Shown one piece after another: positions 9,731-19,118 of a stretch of DNA of 64,000 nt. The first letter of the stretch is position 1. Every line of letters begins with the position of its first letter. Position numbers and translations under genes: made by a program. The DNA lies in contig CAWZYM010000369.1 of NCBI GenBank assembly GCA_963966185.1, positions 1,473,501-1,537,500 on the forward strand. Direction: 5' to 3'. The notes under the pieces are model-generated. The model ran no database searches, was not told the DNA's origin, and saw nothing but the letters and a program-made list of their open reading frames with translations. This DNA comes from Rhabditoides inermis. Taxonomy: Eukaryota; Nematoda; Chromadorea; Rhabditida; Rhabditidae.

Positions 9731-11221
9731 CTACAATGTTGTTGTTAGTTTCTGTAGCACATATTGAAAATGTTATCACGAGCCACCGTAAAAACTATAT
9801 TAAAATGATATCGATCAAATATCGACCAGTTATCAATCATAAATCGATCAGATATCGACCAGTTATCAATCAAGTAATAACATTGTTTCACGCGCGGGAA
9901 TGGCCTCGGCGCGTGGCTGTCCGTTTGTGGATGTCATTTCACCACACCACGTTTTTTTAACCGAAATCACGCTGCGTGAAATGAACGCGCAAAGTATCAA
10001 AATCGAGAAAATTCGAGACAAAAAGAAATCTCGAGAATTCGAGAATCATACGTTGGTTAGGAAATCTTACTTACAATCACGTAGTTTCCACTCTGGTTTT
10101 GGATGCAGGCGTATCAAAACCACACGCGATCCTTGGCTTACGAGAACTATCACTTTCACAAATCTTGACTAAACGGCGGCTTTATAGCACATTTTGCACG
10201 TTAGATATTCGAAACCACACTGTCAAACGGCTCCTCTAATTCCTGGCATTCGAAAATCTCAAATCAACGCGCGGCGTTGTCGTCTTGCTCTTGCATGAGT
10301 GCGCCGTTATCAGAAAATCATTTTTAATCAACTATGTTTATTATTATCGATCGAAAATCGGTAAAAAAAAATCAGTGAGGAATCGAAGTACACGACTGAC
10401 CTCAAGCACTTATTTGTGTTACAACCTGCGGTTAGCTAGAACGTAAGCGTATGATGGATTTGGTACCTGAGGAGGCGGACCCGGCCGGGTCGAAAGGGGC
10501 CACCGCCCGCGAGTCGCATCGTCGAAAGAATGACACAAGGGAAGATTGGAAATGACGGGTGGAGAGAAATGAGGGTATGCAAATCACTCGTTGCGCGACG
10601 AATACCGCTCATGAACACGTGCGACTGATGGGCTGCACGTCAAAGTATCAAAGTACAAAACTACAAAACTATGATGACAACTCTTTCTTTTCATGAGGAC
10701 GACAATGTATACGAAAGGATAGCTTCAGTTTCAAGATGTTTTCAAGATGTTTGTTTTCAAAATTGGTCCCGTTAGGCATACTGTCACCGACCGTCACTCT
10801 GTGAATCGTCTTCCGATCCATCCGCCACCGCCGAATGGTCTCCAAGTCTCAACAACAAACTCGTCATCCGATGTACAATACGAAATGCCGACGAGGTCGT
10901 TTTTGCAGAGTTGACGTTGGAAGCTGGATAGATGCTGAACGAGCTAAACGACGCGAAGAGGTCGGACTGCGCATCAACCGCCGAAAGAAATTCATCCGCA
11001 CTCAGTACACCTTGTACGGATTGGTAAACATGGACGGATAGCTCATGGGGTCTGTGGAGAGCCATGTCAATCTCAGAGGGCTCATAAACAACACCATCAC
11101 GCGTGAGGAGAAGAGACGTTCAAAGCCGATGCTACAGGCAACGAATACAGAAATACGAAGGCATTAACAGCGAGAAGATGAGGAGACTAATAGCATGAGG
11201 AGACTAATAAAAAGGGAATTA
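9731..11221. other. Upstream part of the unit; no firm gene
   Basis: It holds two ~33-bp tandem repeats at about 9,810-9,872 (ATCGATCARATATCGACCAG..), a donor-like site on the minus strand near 10,070 (GATTGTAAGTAAG) that may end a 5' exon of the acidic-tail gene, and a minus-strand open frame of 93 codons at 10,784-11,065 kept in units 1, 3, 4 and 5. That conservation is explained by recent duplication, so it does not prove coding. Confidence 0.4.
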
Positions 11222-11681
11222 TCTTTCTAAAAGTACTAGCATAAAAAGAAGTGTTTGTGTTATCCTAATGCAACAAAAGCGTGAGCATTTAAAGTTTGAA
11301 TACGTGCATTTAATTGAACGAATTCGAATTACGATTACTAATACTAACACAAACTTGCTCTCTGAAATGATTTTATAATGGTTTTAACTATATAATTATT
11401 AATAAATTCTTAAGCGTATGAAGTCATGGATGTGGCGTAGTCCGTGTATTAAAGAACAGACACTATGAAATTAGAAATCACATGTTCATTACAATAAGAA
11501 CCATCGAAAACGCAACTGCTTTGGTTTGATCGTTTTCAGAGAGCAAGTTTGTGTTAGTATTAGTAATCGTAATTCGAATTCGTTCAATTAAATGCACGTA
11601 TTCAAACTTTAAATGCATGCGCTTTTGTTGCATTAGGATAACACAAACACTTCTTTTTTTATGCTAGTACTTTTAGAAAGA
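11222..11681. mobile_element. Palindromic MITE, TA target (unit 1)
   Basis: Two arms of about 147 bp, nearly perfect reverse complements, start TCTTTCTAAAAGTACTAGC and end GCTAGTACTTTTAGAAAGA. They flank a ~165-bp centre. TA lies at both outer edges (11,220-11,221 and 11,682-11,683), as expected for Tc1/mariner-type insertion. No coding capacity. Confidence 0.85.
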
Positions 11682-11806
11682 TAATGAATGCACTTTTGTT
11701 CCATTTCATGGAATTTTTTTAAATGAAAAACTTGAACAACTGTGATGTGAATGTTTCGTCCTTGTTAATGTTACGTTCGTATGAATGGTTTGACATACAA
11801 TGAGTA

Positions 11807-13643
11807 AGTAAGACCAGTTGAAGTCAGACACCAACCAGCGTCGTCGGCGTCGAATGTTCCGTCGGCGAGGCGATTCCTCCCATACTTGACGCGCAGCGCC
11901 TCATCCCCGTTGAGTAGTCGGGTTACCACGCAGGCAAAGCTCAGCGTGGGATATACCCGCTTCCCGTCGGCTCCTACATTGGAAATCAACTCTCTCTCTC
12001 TCTCTCATCTCTCTTTCTCTCATCTCTCTCTCTCTCTCTCCCTTTCTCTCTCTTTCTCTGTCCCCACCTCTCCGCTCTGTCTCGATATCGGCTGCGGCCG
12101 AGACACATGTCACGAAGTGTTGGTATACGGTGCACGGCTGGCGCTGGACGCATAATTATAGACGTATTGTTACATCAACTGGTAGTCTATGTACCTGAGT
12201 AGTAGTCCATTGAGGAAGTGGGCGGTTCGCGGATATCACACTACAATCAATGGCTTTCGTCTATGCCATTCACACTTCCGTACCTAGCATAGAGCGTGCC
12301 AGGTTGATTAGCGTCAGCCGCTGGCGCTTTCTCAGTCAGCCGGTCGCAGTGTTCCTATGCATATTATTATTAGTAGTATATATCAATATGCAGGCACAAC
12401 CTTTTGGCTGGCCAGATTTCTCATTTCGGAGACTCTGGCGGTCAGCGCGGATGGATTTCGTACTTGGGCACTGTCCACTTCCTCCGAGTAGCCCTCTTCA
12501 GCCAGCGTCTTCTCCCAATACTAGATTTTAATGAGTAGATCATAGAATTTCTTGCCACTCAAGCTATTAAGTTGCGCCACGTTTTAATCAAATTATTTCA
12601 ACGTTTAAGAGCGTCCCTCCCACTCACCTCAAAGTCATAACGGCTCCACTGAGCGCCGATTCCATAGTAGCCCCAGTAGGTGAATGGAGACGGGAGACGA
12701 GCAAAGTCGGGCGCCACCGCACGCTTGCCTTGAAGATACTCGCGCACGGTGCGCAGACCTCTCGAGTTGCCGAATACGTAGTATAGGGTCTAAACATGCT
12801 GAAAGATGAGCTGCTATATGTGCACGAAGCACGACACCTGCATCAATGCGAGAAGTATGTGACGCTGGTCGGCGATGGTTTCCGCTTCTGGTTCGGATCT
12901 GGAATGCATAGAGCGGTGACGGGGCCCATAGATGGGATGTTATTCACTCGTCCGTTGACGCGTCGCCTGCTGCTGTCGCCGCCGCCAGCCGAGGGGCGAA
13001 CCTTACCGCGGTGTGCTTCAGAATCCGCTCCATGTCCGCTCGATCCTATTCGTACGGAACACAGTTAGAAAGTACTCAATAAAGGTTGCTTTCATTGACT
13101 GTTTCATCGATCACTGGTTTGTTCTAGGATGGATAATTCCGTTTTCAAGGGGTTGTTGAGAGCAGAAACATCAACCCATAGAAAATTTATGATATTCATA
13201 CAGAGACTTAATGTTGTTGTTGTTTACAAATGTGTAGTTTTCTCACCTTGTACTTTTTCGTGAGCTTCGGTAGCGGCCGTGTCTTGGCCGACGGCCTCCC
13301 TGCCTTCTCTTCGATGGCTCTACATGTTTCATTATGGATTATAAATCAGGTGAGTCAGCGTTTTATTGTCTGTACTGTTATATTTTTCACGCGAGACTGC
13401 CACAAAAGAACATTGTGTATTTGTCCTAATACTGAATTAGGAATCATGCAATATATTTCGCGCGCGAAACTTCGAATTTGAATCTAATCGCGTGCTTTCG
13501 ATGTCTATCGGTTTCTAGCCGCCTTGCACTATCTTCACTCTTGCGCTCTCTCATGTCTCATGGAGGTAACTGATTTGCCCACCCACTATAAGCAATTATG
13601 TTGCATTTAAGGCACAGTGGCGACATATTTCTGCCACAACCTG
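11807..13643. repeat. Tandem unit 2 (type B), truncated
   Basis: It matches the left 1.84 kb of the 4.66-kb unit and carries type B variants (for example CCTCATCCCCG instead of CCTCACCCCCG, and CATAGAATTTC instead of CATATAATTTC). Identity to units 4 and 5 stops at about 13,643, inside the inverted-repeat element. It is the counterpart of unit 4 in block 2. Confidence 0.9.
11836..13340 (-). pseudogene. Partial copy of the unknown acidic-tail gene (unit 2)
   Basis: It retains the middle exons, from the YPTLSFACVV exon up to the AIEEKAGRPS exon. It lacks the last exons, because the tandem junction at 11,807 cuts after the 7179-type exon, and lacks the leader exons, because the unit is truncated at 13,643. 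It is probably not functional. Confidence 0.6.
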
Positions 13644-13790
13644 CTATCCACAATGCCACAAGGGCTAGTTGCGGGAAGGAATCGAGTGCGGTAGACATAC
13701 CCAAGACGTGCACAGCGATTGATACAAACCGGGTTTGCTATGTTTTTTTCAGAGATTCATAAACGCGATAGTTCGTGCATTCCAATCAAG
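13644..13790. repeat. Dispersed repeat piece at the end of block 1
   Basis: This stretch matches the inside of the element at 58,423-58,873. Both share, with substitutions, a start like GCTATCMACAATRCCAYRAGG, a middle GTTGCGGGA..GAGTGCGGTAGA, and GATACAAACC.RGTTTGCTATG. It begins exactly where unit 2 stops matching the other units. Confidence 0.6.
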
Positions 13791-13895
13791 TAAAACATTA
13801 TAAACAACTATGTTTATTCAACAAAACGATCTCAACAAGACATAAACAAAAGTAACAAAAAAAAGAAAAAAATGAGAAAAGTTAGCATTCAGTAT

Positions 13896-14869
13896 TCACG
13901 GAGGGGGAAGAGGGATCACACCGGGGTTTACGCCGTTGTTGCGAGGAGGAGGCGGCGGAGGCGGTTGCATGAGAGAGAGCGGCCTGCGATCTTCCTGCTG
14001 CGCTCCCATCTGCAATCAATAAATCAATCAATTAATGAAGATGAATCGATTTAAGACTCACGTGACGATACTGCTGTTGCTGTTGCTGAAAAGCGCTGAT
14101 AAATGCTGCCATCAGCGCGTTGCCGTCGCCGCCAGCAGCATTGAACTGGAATGATGATGAGATGACGAAACACTACATGATACGCATCTACATGATACGC
14201 ATCTATATAACCCAACGCACCTCTGCCGGGACCGTATCCGAGTGAGAAGGCGCGGGAGTATGGAAGCGCTGCAAAAGTGAAATATTGTTATAAAACGTAC
14301 AGTACACACCTGGTTCTCCTGGCAGTCTCGGTCAAACGTCGCGTGCCCCCCAGCCGCAGGCCGGTTCCCGCGACTGCCAGTCTAAAGTACGGTACAATCG
14401 ATAATAACGGTACAGTAACCCACCTCCATCCCGTACTCCTGCGACTGCCAGTCGCCGTTAGAAGACCGCGCGTGCCCCCCCCCCCGCCGCGGACCGATTC
14501 TGGACATTTTTTTTAATGATCATACAAATTGCGCGAGATCATTTCCCTCCAACCTGCTGCTCTCGCCCCCCTCCTCCTCCAGACCGAACGTTGTTGCTCT
14601 TGGGTCCTCCCTGGTAGGGACCGTTGTTGCGGTGCTGTCTCCTCGTCCTAAACAACATATTAACAATAAGAAAACAAAAAGTTTTGTGTAGAAAAAAATC
14701 ACAACAAGCCTATCTCCGCTAAAGATTTGTAAACTCACACGAGTGTGTATGATCCTTCCCAGCTGTCTGTGTAGCTCCTCTACTTCAGCCCGCCTTCCAC
14801 TCAGCAAAGCTCTGGTAGCTTCGACGACTACCGTTTGATAATCAAAAGGTCGAGCCAGATCACCCATTC
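13896..14869 (-). CDS. Gly/Gln/Pro-rich protein, C-terminal exons
   Basis: I do not recognise the family. Firm minus-strand exons are 14,741-14,869 (MGDLARPFDYQTVVVEATRA.., ending IIHTR at GTGAGT), 14,062-14,145 (FNAAGGDGNALM..FQQQQQQYRH) and 13,896-14,009 (MGAQQEDRRPL.., a run of seven Pro, ending IPLPPP and TGA). Between them are an RG/G-rich exon near 14,530-14,645, two short segments with DWQS motifs near 14,330-14,460, and RFHTPAPSHSDTVPAE near 14,225-14,275. The low-complexity tail resembles those of RNA-binding proteins (inference). The frame at 14,330-14,380 contains a stop, so the exon chain is incomplete or damaged there. Confidence 0.4.
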
Positions 14870-15095
14870 CTGAATTAAATGATAGGTAAACATAAGTTAG
14901 CGTTCAATATAATCACGGCACGGTTGAAAACACATTGATATCACGAAATACATATACAAAACGGTAAATCAAGAAAGTGAGCAGTGAGAGATAAGGGAGA
15001 GGGAGAGAAACTCTCGTTTCTCGTACATCCTCCCGTATCCAGTTTCGACCTGCAATCAGTCACATACACATATAATTACAACATGTTTTCGTCAC

Positions 15096-15353
15096 TCAAA
15101 GACATTGTTTGAGTGAGATCATTGTAGATACGCATCCACCTTTTTTCGTATCTCGAATGTTTCCATATCTTAATTCACACTTGTTCATCACATTATGCAA
15201 AGATTCAATAGCTTGTTCGCTCATGAGTCCCCAGAAACGATGTCGTTTCATGAACTCCGGCACGTGAACTACAGCCCACTCCATTTTTGGCGTAATCTTC
15301 CTATCAGGTTTTACTTTTTCGTACTCAGTAATGAAATTTTTAGCATGATTCTC
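15096..15353 (-). pseudogene. GDKGG-family protein, C-terminal piece beyond the LINE
   Basis: Reading from 15,353 downward the frame gives ENHAKNFITEYEKVKP, then EWAVVHVPEFMKRHRFWGLM and SEQAIESLHNVMNK, ending at 15,096. The W/F-G-x-x-SEQ-x-x-E-x-x-H pattern is what I recall near the C-terminus of long transposon-associated animal proteins that also contain GDKGG. It resumes at the 3' end of the LINE and matches where the upstream frame stops at 19,119, so the LINE split one gene. Confidence 0.6.
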
Positions 15354-15459
15354 TTACATTATTTATTTATTGCATGTAAACAATATTATACGGATCAAAG
15401 GTACACATATACACTTACATGATCACAGAAACGTCGGGAAAATATTAGGGGAGTTACAG

Positions 15460-18267
15460 TTATTCAGTTAGTTCATCAATTAGGGAAAGGAAATCTGAGT
15501 ATGGTAGGGAATACATACTGAGCGGAATTTTATTTACAATTTCGAAGCAACGATGAGTGAAGAATGCTTTAGTTGTGTTATTTGTTGCTCTAGAAAGTGG
15601 ATAGAGTTTGTCGGAGGCGCCTCGCGTTCGGCTGGATCGCACTTGGAATAGGGCATCGACACAAAGATCAATGTCACCTCGCAACACCTTGTACACGAAC
15701 ATCACGTCTCTTCTATCTCTGCGGTGGGAAAGAGACTCTAAACCTAGACGAGCCCGCACGTGGTCACTAGACAAGTGGGAGAAGCCGCATCGATATGCTA
15801 GACGAGTTAGAAACAATGATTGGACAGATTCAAGCGTATCCTTGTCCACTTGGTAGTATGGCGAGTAAATCTCAGTGGCATATTCAAGAATAGAGCGGAC
15901 ATATATAGTGTAGGCTTGTGTGAGAACCTTCTCGTTCCGGGTGCGCAATGTGAAAAATAGAAAGTTGATTTTTTGGTTGGCCTTTTTGGCAATTGAATTG
16001 ATATGCACCCTGAACATCAGGTCTTCACACACAGTCACTCCCAGATCGGGATAGCAAGAAGGAGAGGGGACAGGGGTACCATGCAGAATGTAGGAAAATC
16101 GCGGGTTACGTTTGCCAATGTGAAGAATAGCACACTTGGAAGCACTAACAGACAACTGCCATTTGTGAGTCCACGACTCAACCTCCTTGAGGGCAGAAAG
16201 AAGAGGGGCATTTGTCGTATTGCAATCAAATATGGACAATATCTTCACATCATCGGCGAACATAAACAATTGGCAATTAGGAGGCATGCAATCTGGCAAG
16301 TCATTTATGAACATAAGAAAGAGAAGAGGGCCTAGTACAGAGCCTTGCGGCACTCCTGAGAGCACGAGTTCGAATGCGCTCTCCTGGCCCTCGACCTCGA
16401 CACACTGCACACGATCAGATAGCCATGCAGATAGCCAGCGATGCAGAAAGCCACTGATTCCGTAGCTGCCAACCTTGGTTAGCAGCTTGGGAATGGACAC
16501 GGAATCGAAAGCTTTTGCAAAATCAATATAGGCTACATCCACACACTTGCCTTGGCTTTCAGCCGTTGTTAGCTGGGACATGAACAGCAGTAGTTGCGCA
16601 GTGGTGCTTCGTTTTTCACGAAAGCCCCACTGAGCGTCAGATAGCAGTCTGTTACGGCTAAGAAAGGAAGAAATCTTGCGTTTTACCATTCGTTCCATGC
16701 ATTTTCCAAGAGAAGAAGTGAGACTGATTGGACGATAATTGCTTGGTTCACACTTTTTCCCTTTCTTGAAGATGGGCACAACACAAGCAGTTCTCCACTG
16801 ACTGGGTATTTCACCTGTCAGCATAGATTGAGAGAAAATAAGCGATAGTGGGAATGCAATGGTGGTGACAACATGCTTGATGAAAAAGGATGGGACGCCT
16901 TCTGGTGTGCGGTTCACCTTGGGTTGAAGGGCGAGTAGTGTTTTCTCGACCATCCAAGGTGAAAAGATAACTGTGGGAAGTGAGGCCTGAGTGCGCGCTG
17001 CACATTCCGGATTGCATCCGTCGTCGGTGATAAACACTGACTTGAACTGATCAGAGAGCATTTCGGCCTTGGCAGAGGGAGTGTCAGCCACCTTCGAACC
17101 ACACACCAAAGAAGGGACAGGCACATGCGAGCGGGAGTTCTTCTTCATGAAAGCGAAGAATGATTTTCTGTCATGCACAAATTTTCGCTCCTGTTTAACT
17201 CGTTCACGGCGGTGGATTTTTTCAATTCTCTTCACAACGGCTTTGTAGCGAGACGAGTTTTTCTCTCCCGCCCAGATGGATTTTTTCAGCCGGAACAAAC
17301 GAGAAATCTGCCGTGAATGCGTTTTGCGAGGAGTGAAAACGGGGACACAAACATCGATGACATTTTGAAGAATAGAGACAAATTTGTCATAGATTTGTTG
17401 GGTTGTTAGCACATGCGGTTTTAGAACATTTAGCCAATCAATGGATGACAGTATTGATTGTGCTCGGTGATAGTCCCCTCGTCTGTAAGCGATCTTTCGA
17501 TCCGCAGTCGAGAGCGAGGGGGGCACATCACTTTGCACAGAAAACAAAACATTGGAGTGATCGGACATTCCACACGATACGCTCACGTCACAAACAAAAT
17601 CGATGCGGCTGGAGCTTGAGAGAACGAGATCGAGGATTGATTTGTCACGTGTGGGCTCATCCACGTGTTGAGTCATACCAAAAGAAACCGAGAGAGATAA
17701 TAAACGTTGGCATTGCGCGCACTTGGAGACGAGGTTAGACCAATCGATGTGAGGAGCATTGAAGTCACCTGATACCACTGTTGGGTTCGGTGAAGTTGCG
17801 ATCAAACCGGCGAGACGCTCCATCAGAGGGGCAAATGATCTGGAATGTTGGTTGTGGTACACAGAAACATATCTAAAGGGGCGAGGGGTGCGAATGTCAA
17901 GACAAATATATTCTAGGTCAGAATCTGGTTCACTACACTCATGCAGTGTAATAGGAATGTTGTGCTTGGCAAATATGACAATTCCTCCTCCACGAGTGGG
18001 GGCGGAACGATCTCGCCGGAAAACTTGAAAGAGACCATGGGAAATGAAAGAATCTGTGATAGACGAATCGAACCACGTTTCACATATAGACAGAATATCA
18101 ATGTTAGAAAGTTCATAGAAATCTCTGTATACCGGAATCCGATTGCGGAGAGAGCGGGCGTTGGTCTGCGCGAACTTCAGACAGCGACGGCGGGCGACTG
18201 CTGCATCGGCTGCGGCGGCTGCTGGCTGGGCGGGCTGGTCGGCGCGCGCGGCTGTGAACGCGTCCAC
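15460..18267 (-). CDS. LINE ORF2: apurinic endonuclease and reverse transcriptase
   Basis: 935 residues. The N-terminal endonuclease domain (about 30-240) shows NARSLRNR, CETWFD, GGGIVIFAK, GDFNAPHIDW and SDHSNVLF. The reverse transcriptase (about 440-720) shows NYRPISLTSSLGKCMERM, QWGFREKRST, YIDFAKAFDSVS, SGVPQGSVLGPLLFLMFIND and the catalytic FADDVKI. It nicks target DNA and copies its own RNA (family knowledge). The length is normal for CR1/Jockey ORF2. It overlaps the end of ORF1 by 91 bases in another frame, so translation may rely on reinitiation or frameshifting. Confidence 0.93.
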   Translation of the reverse strand: MDAFTAARADQPAQPAAAAADAAVARRRCLKFAQTNARSLRNRIPVYRDFYELSNIDILSICETWFDSSITDSFISHGLFQVFRRDRSAPTRGGGIVIFAKHNIPITLHECSEPDSDLEYICLDIRTPRPFRYVSVYHNQHSRSFAPLMERLAGLIATSPNPTVVSGDFNAPHIDWSNLVSKCAQCQRLLSLSVSFGMTQHVDEPTRDKSILDLVLSSSSRIDFVCDVSVSCGMSDHSNVLFSVQSDVPPSLSTADRKIAYRRGDYHRAQSILSSIDWLNVLKPHVLTTQQIYDKFVSILQNVIDVCVPVFTPRKTHSRQISRLFRLKKSIWAGEKNSSRYKAVVKRIEKIHRRERVKQERKFVHDRKSFFAFMKKNSRSHVPVPSLVCGSKVADTPSAKAEMLSDQFKSVFITDDGCNPECAARTQASLPTVIFSPWMVEKTLLALQPKVNRTPEGVPSFFIKHVVTTIAFPLSLIFSQSMLTGEIPSQWRTACVVPIFKKGKKCEPSNYRPISLTSSLGKCMERMVKRKISSFLSRNRLLSDAQWGFREKRSTTAQLLLFMSQLTTAESQGKCVDVAYIDFAKAFDSVSIPKLLTKVGSYGISGFLHRWLSAWLSDRVQCVEVEGQESAFELVLSGVPQGSVLGPLLFLMFINDLPDCMPPNCQLFMFADDVKILSIFDCNTTNAPLLSALKEVESWTHKWQLSVSASKCAILHIGKRNPRFSYILHGTPVPSPSCYPDLGVTVCEDLMFRVHINSIAKKANQKINFLFFTLRTRNEKVLTQAYTIYVRSILEYATEIYSPYYQVDKDTLESVQSLFLTRLAYRCGFSHLSSDHVRARLGLESLSHRRDRRDVMFVYKVLRGDIDLCVDALFQVRSSRTRGASDKLYPLSRATNNTTKAFFTHRCFEIVNKIPLSMYSLPYSDFLSLIDELTE

Positions 18268-19058
18268 GGCTGCGGCGTCTCCAGGCGCACCACCTTGAAG
18301 TTGCGCACGGTGTAGATGCGGGCTCCGGCCTTGTCGTTCTCCGAGATGGCTTGTTTCCAGGCTTGGCGGTAGACGATGCTCTCCGCGGCAGACATGTCGA
18401 GGCGGGCAGAGGTCGGCATGTTCTCCTGGCGGCTCCTCTCGTTGAAGTTCTTGAGAAACGCGAACGTCTGAGCCTCCGAGGAGAACTTGACGATCAGCGG
18501 GCGAGGTGAACGCCCATCGGGTCGAGGAAGTCCGAGGCGAAAAACCTCGACGGCGGGGGCAAGCTGCAGTTCCTCGAGGGTGGAGGCGAAGTACTCGGAG
18601 TCATCGGGGTTCTCCGGCAGGTTTTTGATGAAAACGCGCTTGCGGCGCTCGGCGTCCTCAGCCTGGTCCTTGACACCCTGCTGCACCTGCAGCACGAGGC
18701 GGGCGTTGTCGGCGGCAGAAGGCATTCCACGGGCGGCCACACTAGAGTACAGCGGCTTGTCGGTGGAGAGAATCTTGTCCAGCTTGAGAGAGATGTCGGC
18801 TAGCTTCTGTTCAAGCACAGAATACTGCTTCTGGAGCTGCTCAATCTGGATGGAGAGAGGCACAAACATCTTGTCGAAGCTCTCCTTGAGGGCTTTGTCG
18901 ATCAGCTCCACTATACGGTCATCGGTCAACTTGGGAGAAGATGAGAACAGTCCTCCCTTCTTCCTCTTGACTCCTTGTTGGGGGGCAAGCGGGGTAGCAG
19001 AGGGGGTAGCAGAGGATTGCGGCGTCTCGGATGTTGTCATTTCCCAGCGACCGCTCAC
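18177..19058 (-). CDS. LINE ORF1: coiled coil plus RRM-like RNA-binding protein
   Basis: 293 residues. A Ser/Thr/Pro-rich N-terminus with KRKKGG precedes a coiled-coil stretch (about 60-115, IQIEQLQKQYSVLEQKLADI). An RRM-like region follows (KRVFIKNLPENPDDSEYF at about 140; RPLIVKFSSEAQTFAFLKNF at about 185). The tail is Pro/Gln-rich. In this LINE class ORF1 binds the element RNA and aids target-primed reverse transcription. The start at 19,058 is the first in-frame ATG after the 17-bp repeats. Confidence 0.85.
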   Translation of the reverse strand: MSGRWEMTTSETPQSSATPSATPLAPQQGVKRKKGGLFSSSPKLTDDRIVELIDKALKESFDKMFVPLSIQIEQLQKQYSVLEQKLADISLKLDKILSTDKPLYSSVAARGMPSAADNARLVLQVQQGVKDQAEDAERRKRVFIKNLPENPDDSEYFASTLEELQLAPAVEVFRLGLPRPDGRSPRPLIVKFSSEAQTFAFLKNFNERSRQENMPTSARLDMSAAESIVYRQAWKQAISENDKAGARIYTVRNFKVVRLETPQPWTRSQPRAPTSPPSQQPPQPMQQSPAVAV

Positions 19059-19118
19059 TGGCGAGAAACAGTGGGGAGTGAGAAACAGTGGGGAATGAGA
19101 AACAGTGGGGAATGAAAC

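Larger units (their letters stand above)
7150..11806. repeat. 4.66-kb tandem unit 1 (type A)
   Basis: First of five units (7,150; 11,807; 28,232; 32,886; 37,544). The junction reads ATGAGTA then AGTAAGACC, whereas the left flank of unit 1 reads GGCTA and the right flank of unit 5 reads GAGTATGTGG. The tandem step therefore joined at a two-base TA overlap. Units 1 and 3 share one set of single-base variants (type A); units 2, 4 and 5 share another (type B). Confidence 0.95.
1..13643. repeat. Large duplicated block, copy 1
   Basis: This stretch recurs at 21,077-34,724. The offset is exactly 21,076 for the first ~7 kb and drifts by 4-6 bases after a poly-G run near 7,127 and a CT microsatellite near 7,340 that differ in length. 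Reading frames in the two copies translate identically apart from rare single changes, for example an A/G difference near 9,102. The left edge lies outside the window. The right edge is where identity stops, inside an inverted-repeat element near 13,643. Confidence 0.95.
15354..19118 (-). mobile_element. Full-length CR1/Jockey-like LINE
   Basis: A two-ORF non-LTR retrotransposon on the minus strand. The 5' end, near 19,060-19,118, carries three tandem copies of a ~17-bp sequence (GAGAAACAGTGGGGART). The 3' tail reads GCAATAAATAAATAATGTAA. No clear target-site duplication was seen. Both ORFs are open, so the copy is young. It lies within the coding sequence of the GDKGG gene. Edges are uncertain by a few bases. 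Confidence 0.85.

Noticed and set aside
9810..9872. Possible CRISPR-like or array structure from the ATCGATCARATATCGACC repeats
   Set aside because: Only two copies with no spacers, in a eukaryotic setting; a simple tandem duplication.
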